Below, piece by piece: positions 24,458 through 34,200 of a stretch of DNA of 64,000 nt; the first letter of the stretch is position 1; every line of letters begins with the position of its first letter. Source of the stretch: Prorocentrum cordatum (taxonomy: Eukaryota; Sar; Dinophyceae; Prorocentrales; Prorocentraceae). The notes under the pieces are model-generated. The model was not told the origin of the DNA. It worked only from the letters and a program-made list of their open reading frames with translations, and did no database searches. Made by a program: the position numbers and the translations under genes. The DNA lies in assembly GCA_963575745.1 (NCBI GenBank), contig CAUYUJ010000370.1, positions 129,501 through 193,500 of the forward strand. Reading direction: 5' to 3'.

Positions 24458-24660
24458 ACGCCCGAAATGGGCACCGAAAAAATGGGTACAATGCCCAACA
24501 GCAAATGTTGTCCCAAACCGACAGCGGCCGCTGTTGGGCGGGCGACCTCCTGTCTCGAATGGACACAGGCCGCGGCGGCGTGGACAGCGAGTCCTGTTCA
24601 GAATGAAAAAGAGCTGCTGTTGGGCATCGTACCCATTCTTTCAGTACCCATTTCGGGCGT
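24458..24660. mobile_element. Inverted-repeat element with about 45-bp arms
   Basis: The left arm begins ACGCCCGAAATGGGCACCGA and continues through AATGGGTACAATGCCCAACAGC. The right arm is its reverse complement, with TGCTGTTGGGCATCGTACCC and CCCATTTCGGGCGT ending at 24660. The 110-bp middle contains AGCGGCCGCT and no ORF. No target duplication is obvious at these ends, so it may be an old MITE or a recombination-made inverted repeat. Confidence 0.6.
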
Positions 24661-25320
24661 TCCTCGTGCGCAGCCCCGATCACCAGCAGCTCCGGCGACG
24701 CCGCGGTCGGCGATGGCTGTGGCCTCGGCGCCGCCATGGCCGAGGGCCGGGGCCGCGCGGGGCGGCGGCCCGCCGCGGCGCGGGCGCGCACGAGCTCCGC
24801 GCCTCGGCGCCTCGGCAGAAGCGCCCGGGGGACGCCCGTGCCGTGCACACGCCAGCAGGACGAGCGGACGCCACACTGGCCATCGCTCGGACGTCCATTC
24901 CCTGTGCTTTTTTCGGTTTGGTGCGTGGCTTTTTCGCCAAGTGGTCAAGGCTGCTCCTCGATGGTCCTCGCCGAGGGAAAAATACACACGTGCGAGCGAT
25001 GCCAGGCACAGGCTTTCGTTGTGGTGCGTCGCGGCCTCGCGCGCAGCGCGGAGGCGTGGAGGAGCGGGAAGCAGGGAACGCGCGCGGCCGGCCCACGCAG
25101 AGGCACGATACACACCAATGCTCCCTAGGGGGGCCTGGCCCGCGCTTCGCGATGATTTGAGGCTGCGCCAGAAGTATTGGCGCGGGTTGTCCGACACCGA
25201 CAAGAGGGCCAACCGTTCGAGCGGGGCCCCGCCCGACAGACAGCACGCACCTGTTGCCCGTCCAGACAGCCAATCCGTCAAATCTGGGGGTCATATGTGT
25301 ATGGGTGCCAGGTTGCCAAC
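24661..25320. other. GC-rich stretch with one dispersed duplicate (24889-25005)
   Basis: The segment from GACGTCCATTCCCTGTGCT to about 25005 recurs, roughly 85% similar by eye, at 26758-26875 (shared blocks TTTTTCGCCAA, GCTCCTCGATG, TCCTCGCCGA). The rest is unrecognised. Confidence 0.5.
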
Positions 25321-25348
25321 TGGCGATCCCCCTACAGGGGGATCGCCA
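25321..25348. repeat. Perfect hairpin, 12-bp stem
   Basis: TGGCGATCCCCC and GGGGGATCGCCA flank the loop TACA. The CCCCCTACAGGGGG core is the subterminal palindrome of the neighbouring inverted-repeat family, so this is probably a remnant of a nested insertion of that family. Confidence 0.85.
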
Positions 25349-25349
25349 G

Positions 25350-25518
25350 GCTGGGCGTGCACCCCTACAGGGGGATCTTCGACGAAAAATAAGAAATACC
25401 CCCAAAATGCTCCAAAAAGGTGAAACAATAGTCCCCAGACTATGTTTGGACTATTTTCGGATCATGTCTGGGGTATGTTATATTTTTCGTCGAAAATCCC
25501 CTCTGTAGGGGGACAGGC
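25350..25518. mobile_element. Inverted-repeat element, GTCGGGC family, copy b
   Basis: About 169 bp. CCCCTACAGGGGGATCTTCG and ACGAAAAATAAGAAATACCCC on the left are matched in reverse by GGGGTATGTTATATTTTTCG and TCGAAAATCCCC on the right, followed by the diverged terminal block GGGGGACAGGC. The interior signature GTCCCCAGACTATGTTTGG matches copies a and c. There is no ORF. Confidence 0.75.
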
Positions 25519-25684
25519 TAACATGCCAGAAGGACGTGGGCCCCTCCGCTGGCAAAAAGAGGGCCCAGAAGCAGAAGGCCACTGCAGGCGCCCTCCGAGG
25601 AACAACACCGACCTCGCCTGCCCCGCCAATCTAAGAAGCCATGGTGAACACCCTAGCCCGAAGCCTCAAACATTCGGTCTGATC
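25519..25684. other. Short stretch without a recognisable gene
   Basis: Nothing recognised. Confidence 0.3.
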
Positions 25685-25840
25685 TCTCCTTCTCCTCTTC
25701 GTCCTCCTTCTCCTTCTCCTTCTCCTCTCCTCTCCTCCTCTTCCTCCTCCTCCTCCTCCTCCTCCTCCTCCTCCTCCTCCTCCTCCTCCTCCTCTCTCCT
25801 CCTCCTCCTCCTCCTCCTCCTCCTCCTCCTCCTCCTCCTC
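25685..25840. repeat. Polypyrimidine (TCC)n microsatellite
   Basis: Near-perfect CTC/TCC triplets for about 155 bp. Confidence 0.95.
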
Positions 25841-26757
25841 CGACCCTATGCCCACCAGTCCCAATTTCTTCCCCGAGAGCATTCGAGGGTACCCTTCCCC
25901 AGGTCGCGAAAGATGGCCAACAAAACTCGTGACAGGTGTAGTTGCACCGGCAGAAGGGAGGGAGGGAGGGAGGCGAGTCAGGCCAGGACCAGGAAGGGGC
26001 GAGGGAACCTCGCCCGCATCGAGCAACGTCTGCTCTCCAGGCGCGAGGGAGTCCCGGCGCAGCTGGAGGCAGTCCTGCTCACGCAGGGTCTCTGGTAATC
26101 TCTCTCTCTCTCTTTTTCTTTTCTCTCTCTCTCTCTCTTTCTCTCCCCCCCTCTCTCGTTCTGACGCACATTGTGCTGAGCCAGTAGCTCCAATACCAAC
26201 GTCCTGCTCCTCCTCCTCCTCGCGTCTCCTCCTCCTCCGCGTCTTCTCCTCCTCCTCCTCCTTCTTCTCCACTTCGCCCTCGCTCTCGTCTTCTCCTCCT
26301 CCTCCTCTTCTTCCTCCTCCTCCTCGCCCTCGTCCTACTCTTCGCCCTCGTCTCCTCCCTGTCCTCCTCCCCCATACACGCCCCCTGCAGGCGGCCGCGC
26401 GCCGAGCGCGAGCCAACCCCAGGAAGAAGAACACACAAAAAGGGCGGCGGGCGCCACGGCGGGGGGCCGTGCGGGCCCGGGGGGTCGAGATCGACGAAGC
26501 GAACACCCAGATAGGAGCAGGGGTCAACCTAAAAGGAAACGGTATTTGGGCGATTTCGGGGGCCTGTTTCGATTCGATCAGACAAAAGGAGGGAGACCGA
26601 AAACGAAAACGAAAACGAGAACCACCGTAGCACACAAGAAGAACACACAAAAAGGGCGGCGTCGCGTCATGTCCCCGAGGCACGCGTGCGCGGGCGACGG
26701 GGGGGCGAGGCGGCGGCCGAGGGGCGCGCGCGGGCGACGGGGGACTCGCCATCGCTC
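25841..26757. repeat. CT/CTC-rich tract at 26096-26385, otherwise no gene
   Basis: A (CT)n run at about 26099-26160 is followed, after a short gap, by mixed CTC/TCC repeats to 26385. Around it are GC-rich sequence and the duplicated phrase AGAAGAACACACAAAAAGGG (about 26424 and 26638). Confidence 0.6.
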
Positions 26758-26875
26758 GGACGTCCATTCCCTGTGCTATTTATTCGGCTTCGTGCGCGTT
26801 TTTTCGCCAACTGGCCAAGGATGCTCCTCGATGATCCTCGCCGAAGGAACAATGCACACGTCCGTGCGATGCCAA
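26758..26875. repeat. Dispersed duplicate of 24889-25005
   Basis: Direct-orientation copy of the segment described under 24661-25320. Its ends are not marked by inverted repeats or duplications that I can see. Confidence 0.6.
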
Positions 26876-28345
26876 GGGGAGGGATGACATCTACAGACGG
26901 ACCTATAGGACCTTCCAGAAAGTGAGACCCTCTGCTGGCCAAACTGAAGAGCCTTCGAGGGTACCCTCCCCCAGGATGCCCGGTAGCATCCAACAAGCAC
27001 GAAGAACATTAGGCTACCCTCCCCGAACCGACCTCGATCTTGCACCCCGGTCCGACCGTGCGGGATGTCATGGCCCTGGCCACGCTGTCCAGCTCCCTCC
27101 CCAGTCCTTCTGCAAGGGGGCAACAACATGGAATTCTGCAATGTTAGACCCCGTGTTCGCCCCTCCCCACCCCCTTCCCCCAGATTCAGATTTGGGCGTG
27201 GGGGTTCTGCTCTGCCTGTCTTCTCGCGTCTGTGCCTCCGACTGCCCGGGGCCAACGTTGAATCAGGGGGGGGCGGAGGGGGGGGAACGTGGAGTGAAGG
27301 GTTCTGAAAGGTTCCACTTTTTTGTCCATCTACCCCCCCCGACGACCCCGAACACAAGGAGGCAGGCGGCATGGCATGGCAGGAGGAGGCGAGCGAAGGA
27401 GACAGGAGGCCACGCGGCGGGGAAGACCCAGCACGGGCGGGACTTCGTGGCCCCGGCCCCGACTCCTGCCCGGCAGTCCTCACCCCACGAGTCCTTCAAA
27501 TACGCGCAAGAGCGTCCCTGCGCAAGAGCGGATTCAGGTGGCCGGGGGGGGGGAGGGGGCAAATCCAAGCGCGCATGCCAAGGGTCACTCCGGCGAAGGC
27601 TGCTCACTCCTACGCGTAGCCGCGTCCTGCGGCCAGGAACTCTTGCACAGCGTGCCTCTGCGGCGGCCCCAACGACGACACACTGTGCCTTGCAAGCGGA
27701 TGGCGTGCTGCTCTGCTCCGCGTGGCGGGCGGCTGGGAACAGCTCGGGGCGTTGAGACGCATGGGCATGGGGACGTGGACAGCGTGTCGCGCCGAAGCGT
27801 GGTGGGCCAGAACCGGCGGAACGACAAGCTAAGCCAGCATTCCTGACCGTAGTCCCCCCCTGGTCCACGAGCCCTCACCCCAAGAGTCTTTGGGGGGACA
27901 AACAGATACCGATGCCGCCACTCCGCAGACCTCTCGGGGTGTGCATTCTGACCAGGATTTCGATGATGAAGTTGGCATTGGCAACGAGGGCTCTCCAGGA
28001 CGAACAAAGGTATTGGTACTTCTTCCTCGTCTCCATAGTCCTCAACCCCTCGTGCCAATCCTCCCTGGTTCGAGGGTCCCAAAACAATGCGGTGACGCGG
28101 TGACGGACCGTGCGGTGACCTCGAATTCCCGAAGGACCTCACCGCACTGTATGTCACCACACGACTTTGAAACCCTGGAGGCCCTAATCGTCCGAGACAT
28201 CCTCGGAAAACCACCTGGATCCCCAAACCGTGCGGTAACCCCGAATCCCCACAGACTCGCCACACGGAACGGAGTCCACACGGTGTGGTTACCACACCGT
28301 TTGGGGGCCGCCGACAGGTCCTCATCCCACTCGTCGACGTCCCTG
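26876..28345. other. Stretch without a recognisable gene; dispersed repeat at 27640-27830
   Basis: Holds the second copy of the 24230-24410 repeat. It also holds a region (28080-28310) in which CCGTGCGGTGACC and CCGTGCGGTAACCCCGAAT recur, and in which TGTGGTTACCACACC is a short palindrome. No ORF carries a recognisable motif. Confidence 0.35.
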
Positions 28346-28352
28346 GGGTTAG

Positions 28353-28506
28353 GTCGGGCCTGTCCCCCTACAGGGGGATTCTGGACGAAACATGAAACAT
28401 ACCCCGAACAATTCTCCCAAAGTTGTCCAACATGGCTAAACAAATCGTCCCCAGACTATCTTCTGACTATTTCTGAATATTCCCCCCGTGGAAGGACAAA
28501 CCCGGC
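28353..28506. mobile_element. Inverted-repeat element, GTCGGGC family, copy c
   Basis: The left end is GTCGGGCCTGTCCCCCTACA and the right end is GAATATTCCCCCCGTGG followed by AAGGACAAACCCGGC. Flanks are TTAG (28349-28352) and TTAA (28507-28510), consistent with a TTAA target duplication with one change. The interior GTCCCCAGACTATCTTCTGA is shared with copies a, b and d. 154 bp, non-coding. Confidence 0.75.
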
Positions 28507-28706
28507 TTAACCCTGGAGGGAAAAAACGAAACAACAAAAACAACGACAACTGGAACGACAGGGCACCTGCTCGAGGTGTTCCAGCTGTTCACGCGGTCCA
28601 TCACGGGCGCGGCCCTGGCAGACTTGAGCGGCAGGGGCCTGGCCATCTTCCCGGGCTTGTCGACCAAAGGCGACATCAGCAAGTCCGACGCCTCCCGCGG
28701 GGGCAG

Positions 28707-28839
28707 GGAGGAGGAGGAGGAGGAGGAGGAGGAGGAGGAGGAGGAGGAGGAGGAGGAGGAGGAGGAGGAGGAGGAGGAGGAGGAGGAGGAGGAGGAAGAG
28801 GAGGAGGAGGAGGAAAAGGAGGAAGAAGAGGAGGAGGAG
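28707..28839. repeat. (GAG)n microsatellite next to the 3' end of the non-LTR element
   Basis: Near-perfect GAG triplets on the plus strand, (CTC)n on the minus strand. It lies about 30 bp beyond the last open frame of the minus-strand non-LTR element, so it may be that element's 3' tail rather than an independent microsatellite. Simple-sequence tails are known in several non-LTR families; here it is inference. Confidence 0.9.
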
Positions 28840-28871
28840 CGAACGAACTCTGGAGGGGGGCGAGTCAACGT

Positions 28872-30349
28872 CTAGCGGCCAGCACCTGCGCTGGCTGCGT
28901 CAGGTGGCGCGCGGGGCGGCACAGGCGGCGTGCATTCTGCGTAGTTGACGTTTCGAAGCGGAGAAGAGGACCAGTCGGACGGCCGGAAGAGAGGAGCACG
29001 TGAGGACAAGCGGGACGGCGGGCGGTCGGGAGGAGAGAAAGGCTGACCCGCGGCAGGCGGCGGGCCCGCGCTACTGCCTCCGTGCGGCGATGCGCCGAGT
29101 CGGAGGGCCTGGCGTGCGGCGGTACGCGCTTCACTCAGGTGGTTGTACGTCGAAGCCTCGAACGCGTTCACGTCGCTGTAGGAGGCCAGCAACATCCTGG
29201 TCAGTGTGGTACATGCGGTAGGCGACGGCCAGGCGGACCATCGCGTGGGAGACGTGGCTCTCGTTGTTCGGGTCGACGTTGTGGCAGCTCTCGTGCATCC
29301 CGAGGCGGCCAGCAAGCAGTTCGATAGGCAGCCCCTGGGATATGCCAAAGCATGCCAGAGCCTGGGACAGATGAGGTAGTGCGAGATGCTATCCGTAGCG
29401 TAGTTTGCGTTACACCCATATATGCATGGGCGGCGATAGAGTTGTACATGGAGACGGCATGAAGTTGACCGGGCGCCAGCCAGGGTCTTTAACGTAGGCC
29501 AGAATCGTGAGGGTGGCATGCGGGCGATCACTGCTCGCGTGCGCCACCGATGGGTCTTGACACTGTTCGGGGGCTGGTACAACGCGGTCAGGTCATTGAA
29601 AGAGCCAGCATCAGGATGTAGATGTTCGTTGATCTCCTCGATGTAGGCGTTGTCGGAGGGATCAGACACGAAGTCGGCCATATGTACCCACTCGCGGCGT
29701 AGACGATGTTCCTCGGCGGCACGGTTGAACGCTGCTTGTATGTCATTTGATCTCGGGATCCTCGTCATGTATATCGCCGTACCATAGCGATTGGCGTCTG
29801 AGTCGTGCCGGGCCTGTCGGCGCATGTTGCGAGCACGGCGACGGAGGTCTTCTTCCGATGCGGCGGTGGAGAGGATGCGGAAACTCTATCGGCGAAAATG
29901 ACGGATCACATATTGTTCACACCAGTCCATCCAATCGATGTCTCGACGTAGCGCGTGGTCCCATTTGTCGATGTATAGGTCGGGTAGCCAATCCGCAGCC
30001 CAATGCACGAGTACTTCAGCAATGACATGTAGTTCACGAGCAGCAGCAATCTGGTCATCGTGGGTCTCATAAGGTGCGGGGGCAGGAGAAAAGTAGTAGG
30101 GGTCGATGTCGGCTGGGAAGAAATCGAAAGCGTAGAGTTTAGTAATGTTCGGGTAGCGAGGCTGAGCAGTTGGTGTTCATCCCCTGCTGTGGGATCATGC
30201 CCGTCAGCGGCCATGGGGGCGCACGGGAACCAGGATTTCAGCCTCTTCACACTGGTGATGTCGAAGTTGTCCTCGTCGAGATGAGTCTGGAGGGTGGTCA
30301 GGTACTTCGATTGAGGTGAAGTGTGTCGAGGTACACCCATCGCAGGCGC
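28872..30349 (-). pseudogene. Non-LTR retrotransposon, C-terminal part with CCHC zinc knuckle
   Basis: Two open frames. The upstream one (29906-30349) continues the RT reading across the insertion point (APAMGVPRHTSPQSKYLTTL) and ends at a stop after GWTGVNNM. The downstream one (28872 to about 29870) is in another frame and contains RRPCIYGCNANY, then SHYLICPRLWHAL. That is a C-x3-C...H-x4-C pattern typical of the C-terminal domain of APE-type non-LTR proteins, thought to bind nucleic acid. The last 100 codons are Pro/Arg/Ser-rich. The frame change plus a TAG at about 29885 mark it as broken. Confidence 0.65.
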
Positions 30350-30695
30350 GTTATTGGTCGCTACCAAAACTCAGCAAGTTAACGAGTTAACGAGCCCAAA
30401 ACTTCTAACTACTGGCGGCGGTGGCGAAGCCTAAGCCGAGGAGAGCAAAGGAGGGAAGGCGCCCCAAAGGCACCGGGGAGGCCCCGGGGAGAGGGCCCAC
30501 GAGGGCCAGGCCCGGGGAAAGAGCCCCCCAGGGCCGGAGGGGGAAAGAGGAGAAAAGGAGGGGAGAGAGCGTCACTCACCCCGCATTTTGCAGCACGAGG
30601 TGCGACCAGCTCCACCTCCGTCTGAGCGGCCCTGCTCTGGCCGCTCTGAGCACGGCCTCTGCCGTGCCGCGCTCTGGCCAGGTGGCCCACCCGCC
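30350..30695 (-). repeat. Split direct repeat B2 (3' terminus)
   Basis: Begins GTTATTGGTCGCTACC on the plus strand and is repeated at 30852-31197. Internal features are GTTAACGAGTTAACGAG and a GC-rich stretch. The left boundary with the host element is at 30349/30350, with one ambiguous C. Confidence 0.9.
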
Positions 30696-30769
30696 GCGCA
30701 CCTCGTGCACGCAGGCGGGGGACCGGCAGCCCTAGGGTGGGAGGAGCCTCTTGAGGGTCCCTGGGTGGG

Positions 30770-30851
30770 CAAAAGAGCAGGGGAAAATGGCTGAGGTTTC
30801 CCCCAACACTCCCAAGAACCTACGGTTTCGAAACGAGTTTCAAACCTACAC
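30770..30851 (-). repeat. Split direct repeat A2 (internal)
   Basis: 82 bp identical to 41876-41957, from CAAAAGAGCAGGGGAAAATG to TTTCAAACCTACAC. It abuts B1 directly: the junction CCTACAC/GTTATTGG at 30851/30852 would be the join of a circular intermediate and hence the likely recombinase core. Beyond the identical 82 bp a weakly similar stretch (CTCAAG, CTCCCAC) suggests that the A repeat was once longer. Confidence 0.9.
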
Positions 30852-31197
30852 GTTATTGGTCGCTACCAAAACTCAGCAAGTTAACGAGTTAACGAGCCCA
30901 AAACTTCTAACTACTGGCGGCGGTGGCGAAGCCTAAGCCGAGGAGAGCAAAGGAGGGAAGGCGCCCCAAAGGCACCGGGGAGGCCCCGGGGAGAGGGCCC
31001 ACGAGGGCCAGGCCCGGGGAAAGAGCCCCCCAGGGCCGGAGGGGGGAAGAGGAGAAAAGGAGGGGAGAGAGCGTCACTCACCCCGCATTTTGCAGCACGA
31101 GGTGCGACCAGCTCCACCTCCGTCTGAGCGGCCCTGCTCTGGCCGCTCTGAGCACGGCCTCTGCCGTGCCGCGCTCTGGCCAGGTGGCCCACCCGCC
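30852..31197 (-). repeat. Split direct repeat B1, 3' untranslated region
   Basis: 346 bp starting just after the stop codon of the giant ORF. It serves as 3' UTR and the inner member of the B pair. It differs from B2 at one position, a G/A in the run near 31045. Confidence 0.9.
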
Positions 31198-31205
31198 ATT
31201 GTCCG

Positions 31206-34200
31206 TCATGCCGCGTGGAGCGTGGCCACGTCGCGGGCCATGGCCGCCGCGACGCCCCTCGACTGCTCCTCCGAGTCGTAGAGGTAGCCGTGGAAGGCGT
31301 TCGAGCTCCAGCGACCCCATCTCTTGACCGCCTCGGCGTCGCCCAGCGCGTGCCATAGCGCTGAGGCGCCTCCGATGCGGAGGGAGTGGCTCTTGAAGCG
31401 CTTCGGCGGCAGGCCCTCCGCCGCAGCAGCTCGCTGCAGCGCGGCCTGGAGCTGCTCCCGCTTGACCATGCGGCCCGAGGCCCAGCGGAAGAGCGGGCGG
31501 CGGCCCTCGGAGCCCTCCTGGAAGCGCTCGGGCGCGTGGAGGCGGAGGAGCTCCAGGGCCTCCACCGGGCAGACCTCCGCCTCGGCCCTGTGGTGAGTCC
31601 TGCATGCTCCGAACGCCCGCTGGTCCGTCTTGGTCTTGCGAAACGTGATCAGGGCCTTGGCTGCCGAGCCTACTCCAGGAGCTGCAGCACCTCCTTCTTT
31701 GTCATGGAATGCCACATCGACCCCGCGCAGGCACATCTGCTCATCGACGCCTCCACTGTCGACGATCTCCTTCGCGCGGCAGAGGTAGAAGAAGCCCGTG
31801 CAGAGGGCCCCCCAGAGCACCACCGAGTCGAAGTCAGGCCCCCTCGTGGCCCTCTCTCCCTGGCACGGCGGGGTGGGGTTGAGCTCCTTCTTCAGCCAGA
31901 TCATCATGCGCGGCGTGACGCCGAGCTTGCGTTCCTCCTTCGGGCCGCCCTTCTGGAGTGAGTCGATGAGGACCTTGATGCGCTTCTTCCCGACGAGAGG
32001 GTCGCCGCCTCCTGCCCGTACGTGGCCGCCCTGGAGTGCAAAGAGGGTGCTGAGGATGGTGCCGTTGCCCTTGCCCAGCCAGCCCAGGTAGCCGATGAAG
32101 CGCAGGAGCTCCTCCTCGTCCTCGGTCACCTGCCTCTTGGAGTCGCCCTCGAACAGCGGCGGGATACCCCTGCGGGTGCACCACCAGAGCCACTTGGACC
32201 AGGCCTCGCCGTAGCTGGTGCGGGTGCTGTGCGCCAGCCCGCTGGCCAACTTCTTGTGGACCCACTCCTGGACCTCTGCGAACACCGGGACGTCCGGCGC
32301 CAGGTCGACGAGGTGCTCGGGGGCCGAAATGGAGACAAGTCCCAGCTGGGGCATCTTCTGCTTGCGAGGGGGCCTGGCGATCTCGGGCAGTGCCGACGCC
32401 CCCGCAGCGCGAGCGGCGTCGTGCTCGTCCTGGGTGCCGCCCATGTCCTGCCAGACGAGGCCCGCTGCGAGGGCCGCCGCGCGTGCGTCGATACCCCCGT
32501 CAGCCGGGCGAAAGGCGGCGCAGCGCGTCGGGGGGCGGCGGTCGGCCCCCTCTCCCGGGGTGCTGCCGCCTGCGTGGCGGCCAGGCTCTCCGGGGTGTGC
32601 TGGCGGTAGCCCCGGTGCAGCGTGCGGGAGGGGGGCCGGTGGCGGGCGCCCGGGCAGTAGACCCTGCCTCCAGCGTGCGAGCCATTCGCGCATGCCACGC
32701 TCCTTGGCCTGCGCGTCGAGGTCGAAGCAAGCGCCTGCACTCGCTTCCCAGTCGAGGGCAGCTCCCGCCCAGAGGGCGACGGCGCCGGCGAGTCGAGCCC
32801 CCGTGTCGCCCGCGATGAGCCTCGTGACATGTGCGGCCGCGGCGTCGTCCTGGGGCGTGGGGAAGTTCTCTAGGGTGCCACCCACGGCGAGCCAGCTCTC
32901 CTCCAGCGTGACGCGCCTGACCCCGTGCCCCGGGCCCTTGAAGTCCCGGATCAGGGGCGGTGGGTGTGTCGTCCAGTCGGCCTGGATGGTCGGGAGGGGT
33001 CCGCCCGTGCTGTAGACCACCTCGCGTCCCTTGTCCGTCCAGAGGTGGCCGACGCCCACTGGGAGGAGCCGGTCCTCCGCTCTCCGCATGCGGGGGTCGG
33101 CCTCGAAGCGGGCGTGGAGCAGCCATGCGTCGGGCGGCAGTGCGCTCGGGGGCTGCAGCACGGGGCCGACCGCGGGCGCAATCGGGCGCCTGAGGTCGAG
33201 GGTGTCGAACGTCCATGCCTGCTGCTCGTCGCCCACGTGCCTCGTGCCCAGCAGGAGGGCACGACGGCGCGCCACCAGCTCCCCGACCTCGGTCGCGAGG
33301 AGGTCCTCGGTGCTCACCGTGAAGCCCTGCTCCTGCAGACTGCGAGCGGCCTCGCCCAGAGGCAGCTGCCGCGGGGCGTCGAGGGCGATCCGCTGGGCGC
33401 CCAGGCGGGCGGCCTGCCTGGCCGCCTTGCAGGCGCTGCGCCCCGTGGGGTCTGGGCCCAGCGTCGCCAGGATCGCCCAGACGGGGCCCGCGCTGGGGTC
33501 TGGGTCCTCGCCGATGGGCGCGGTGTGCGCCGTGCCCCCCAGGCCCGTCCAGATCTTGGAGAAGAAACCTGCTCCTAGGCCCCACTCGAGGGCCCTCCCC
33601 GGGGCCGTGGCGAGGGGGACCTCTCTGAACCTCCTCTTCAGGCGGGCCTCACGGAGCTGGAGGGCGATCCGGCCGTCTTCGGCGTCGCCGCCAAGCAAGC
33701 GGAGCACCCTGCGGCGAACCCCGTTGGCGACGAGGTCCGCCCACTCGTGCGCCGCGTCGACGCTCGAGAGGCCCAGCTCGTCCATGCGGCGCTTGACCTC
33801 CTCCTGGCTGGCCCTGGAGCCGAAGTCCGCCGTGACGTTGTGGTAGGTACGGAAGAAATGGCCGATCGTCATGAAGTTGTACTTGCACTCGAGGTAGTGC
33901 AGAATCCTAAAAAGGTGGCGTACGAGTCGAGGTCGAGGGTGTCGTTTCTTGAGCCAGTTCGTGAATGCCATGTTGTCCGTTGCCAGGAGCACGATGCGTC
34001 CGCTCCACGATGGTCCCTGACGCCCGGCTAGGACGATGTAAGCCATAGCCTCGCCGAGAGCGATCTCGACCGTACTGTCGTCGGAGTCGCCGAGGGCCTC
34101 GCCGAGCATGCCCTTGTAGTCCTTGAGGTCCTGCCGCAGGTAGATCTTCTCGGTCCAGTCGGCGCCGAAGGCAACGGACGTGGTGGCGTCGGTGGTGGCC

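Noticed and set aside
22379-25423. Several 200-380-codon Arg/Pro/Ala-rich ORFs
   Set aside because: GC-rich sequence with mutually overlapping frames, interrupted by non-coding inverted-repeat elements and the 113-bp repeats; no domain seen.
30350-30851. Reading B2-A2 as a separate deleted copy inserted in tandem
   Set aside because: It fits equally as the internal part of a split direct repeat. Given the YR and the repeat order, the single-element reading is simpler.
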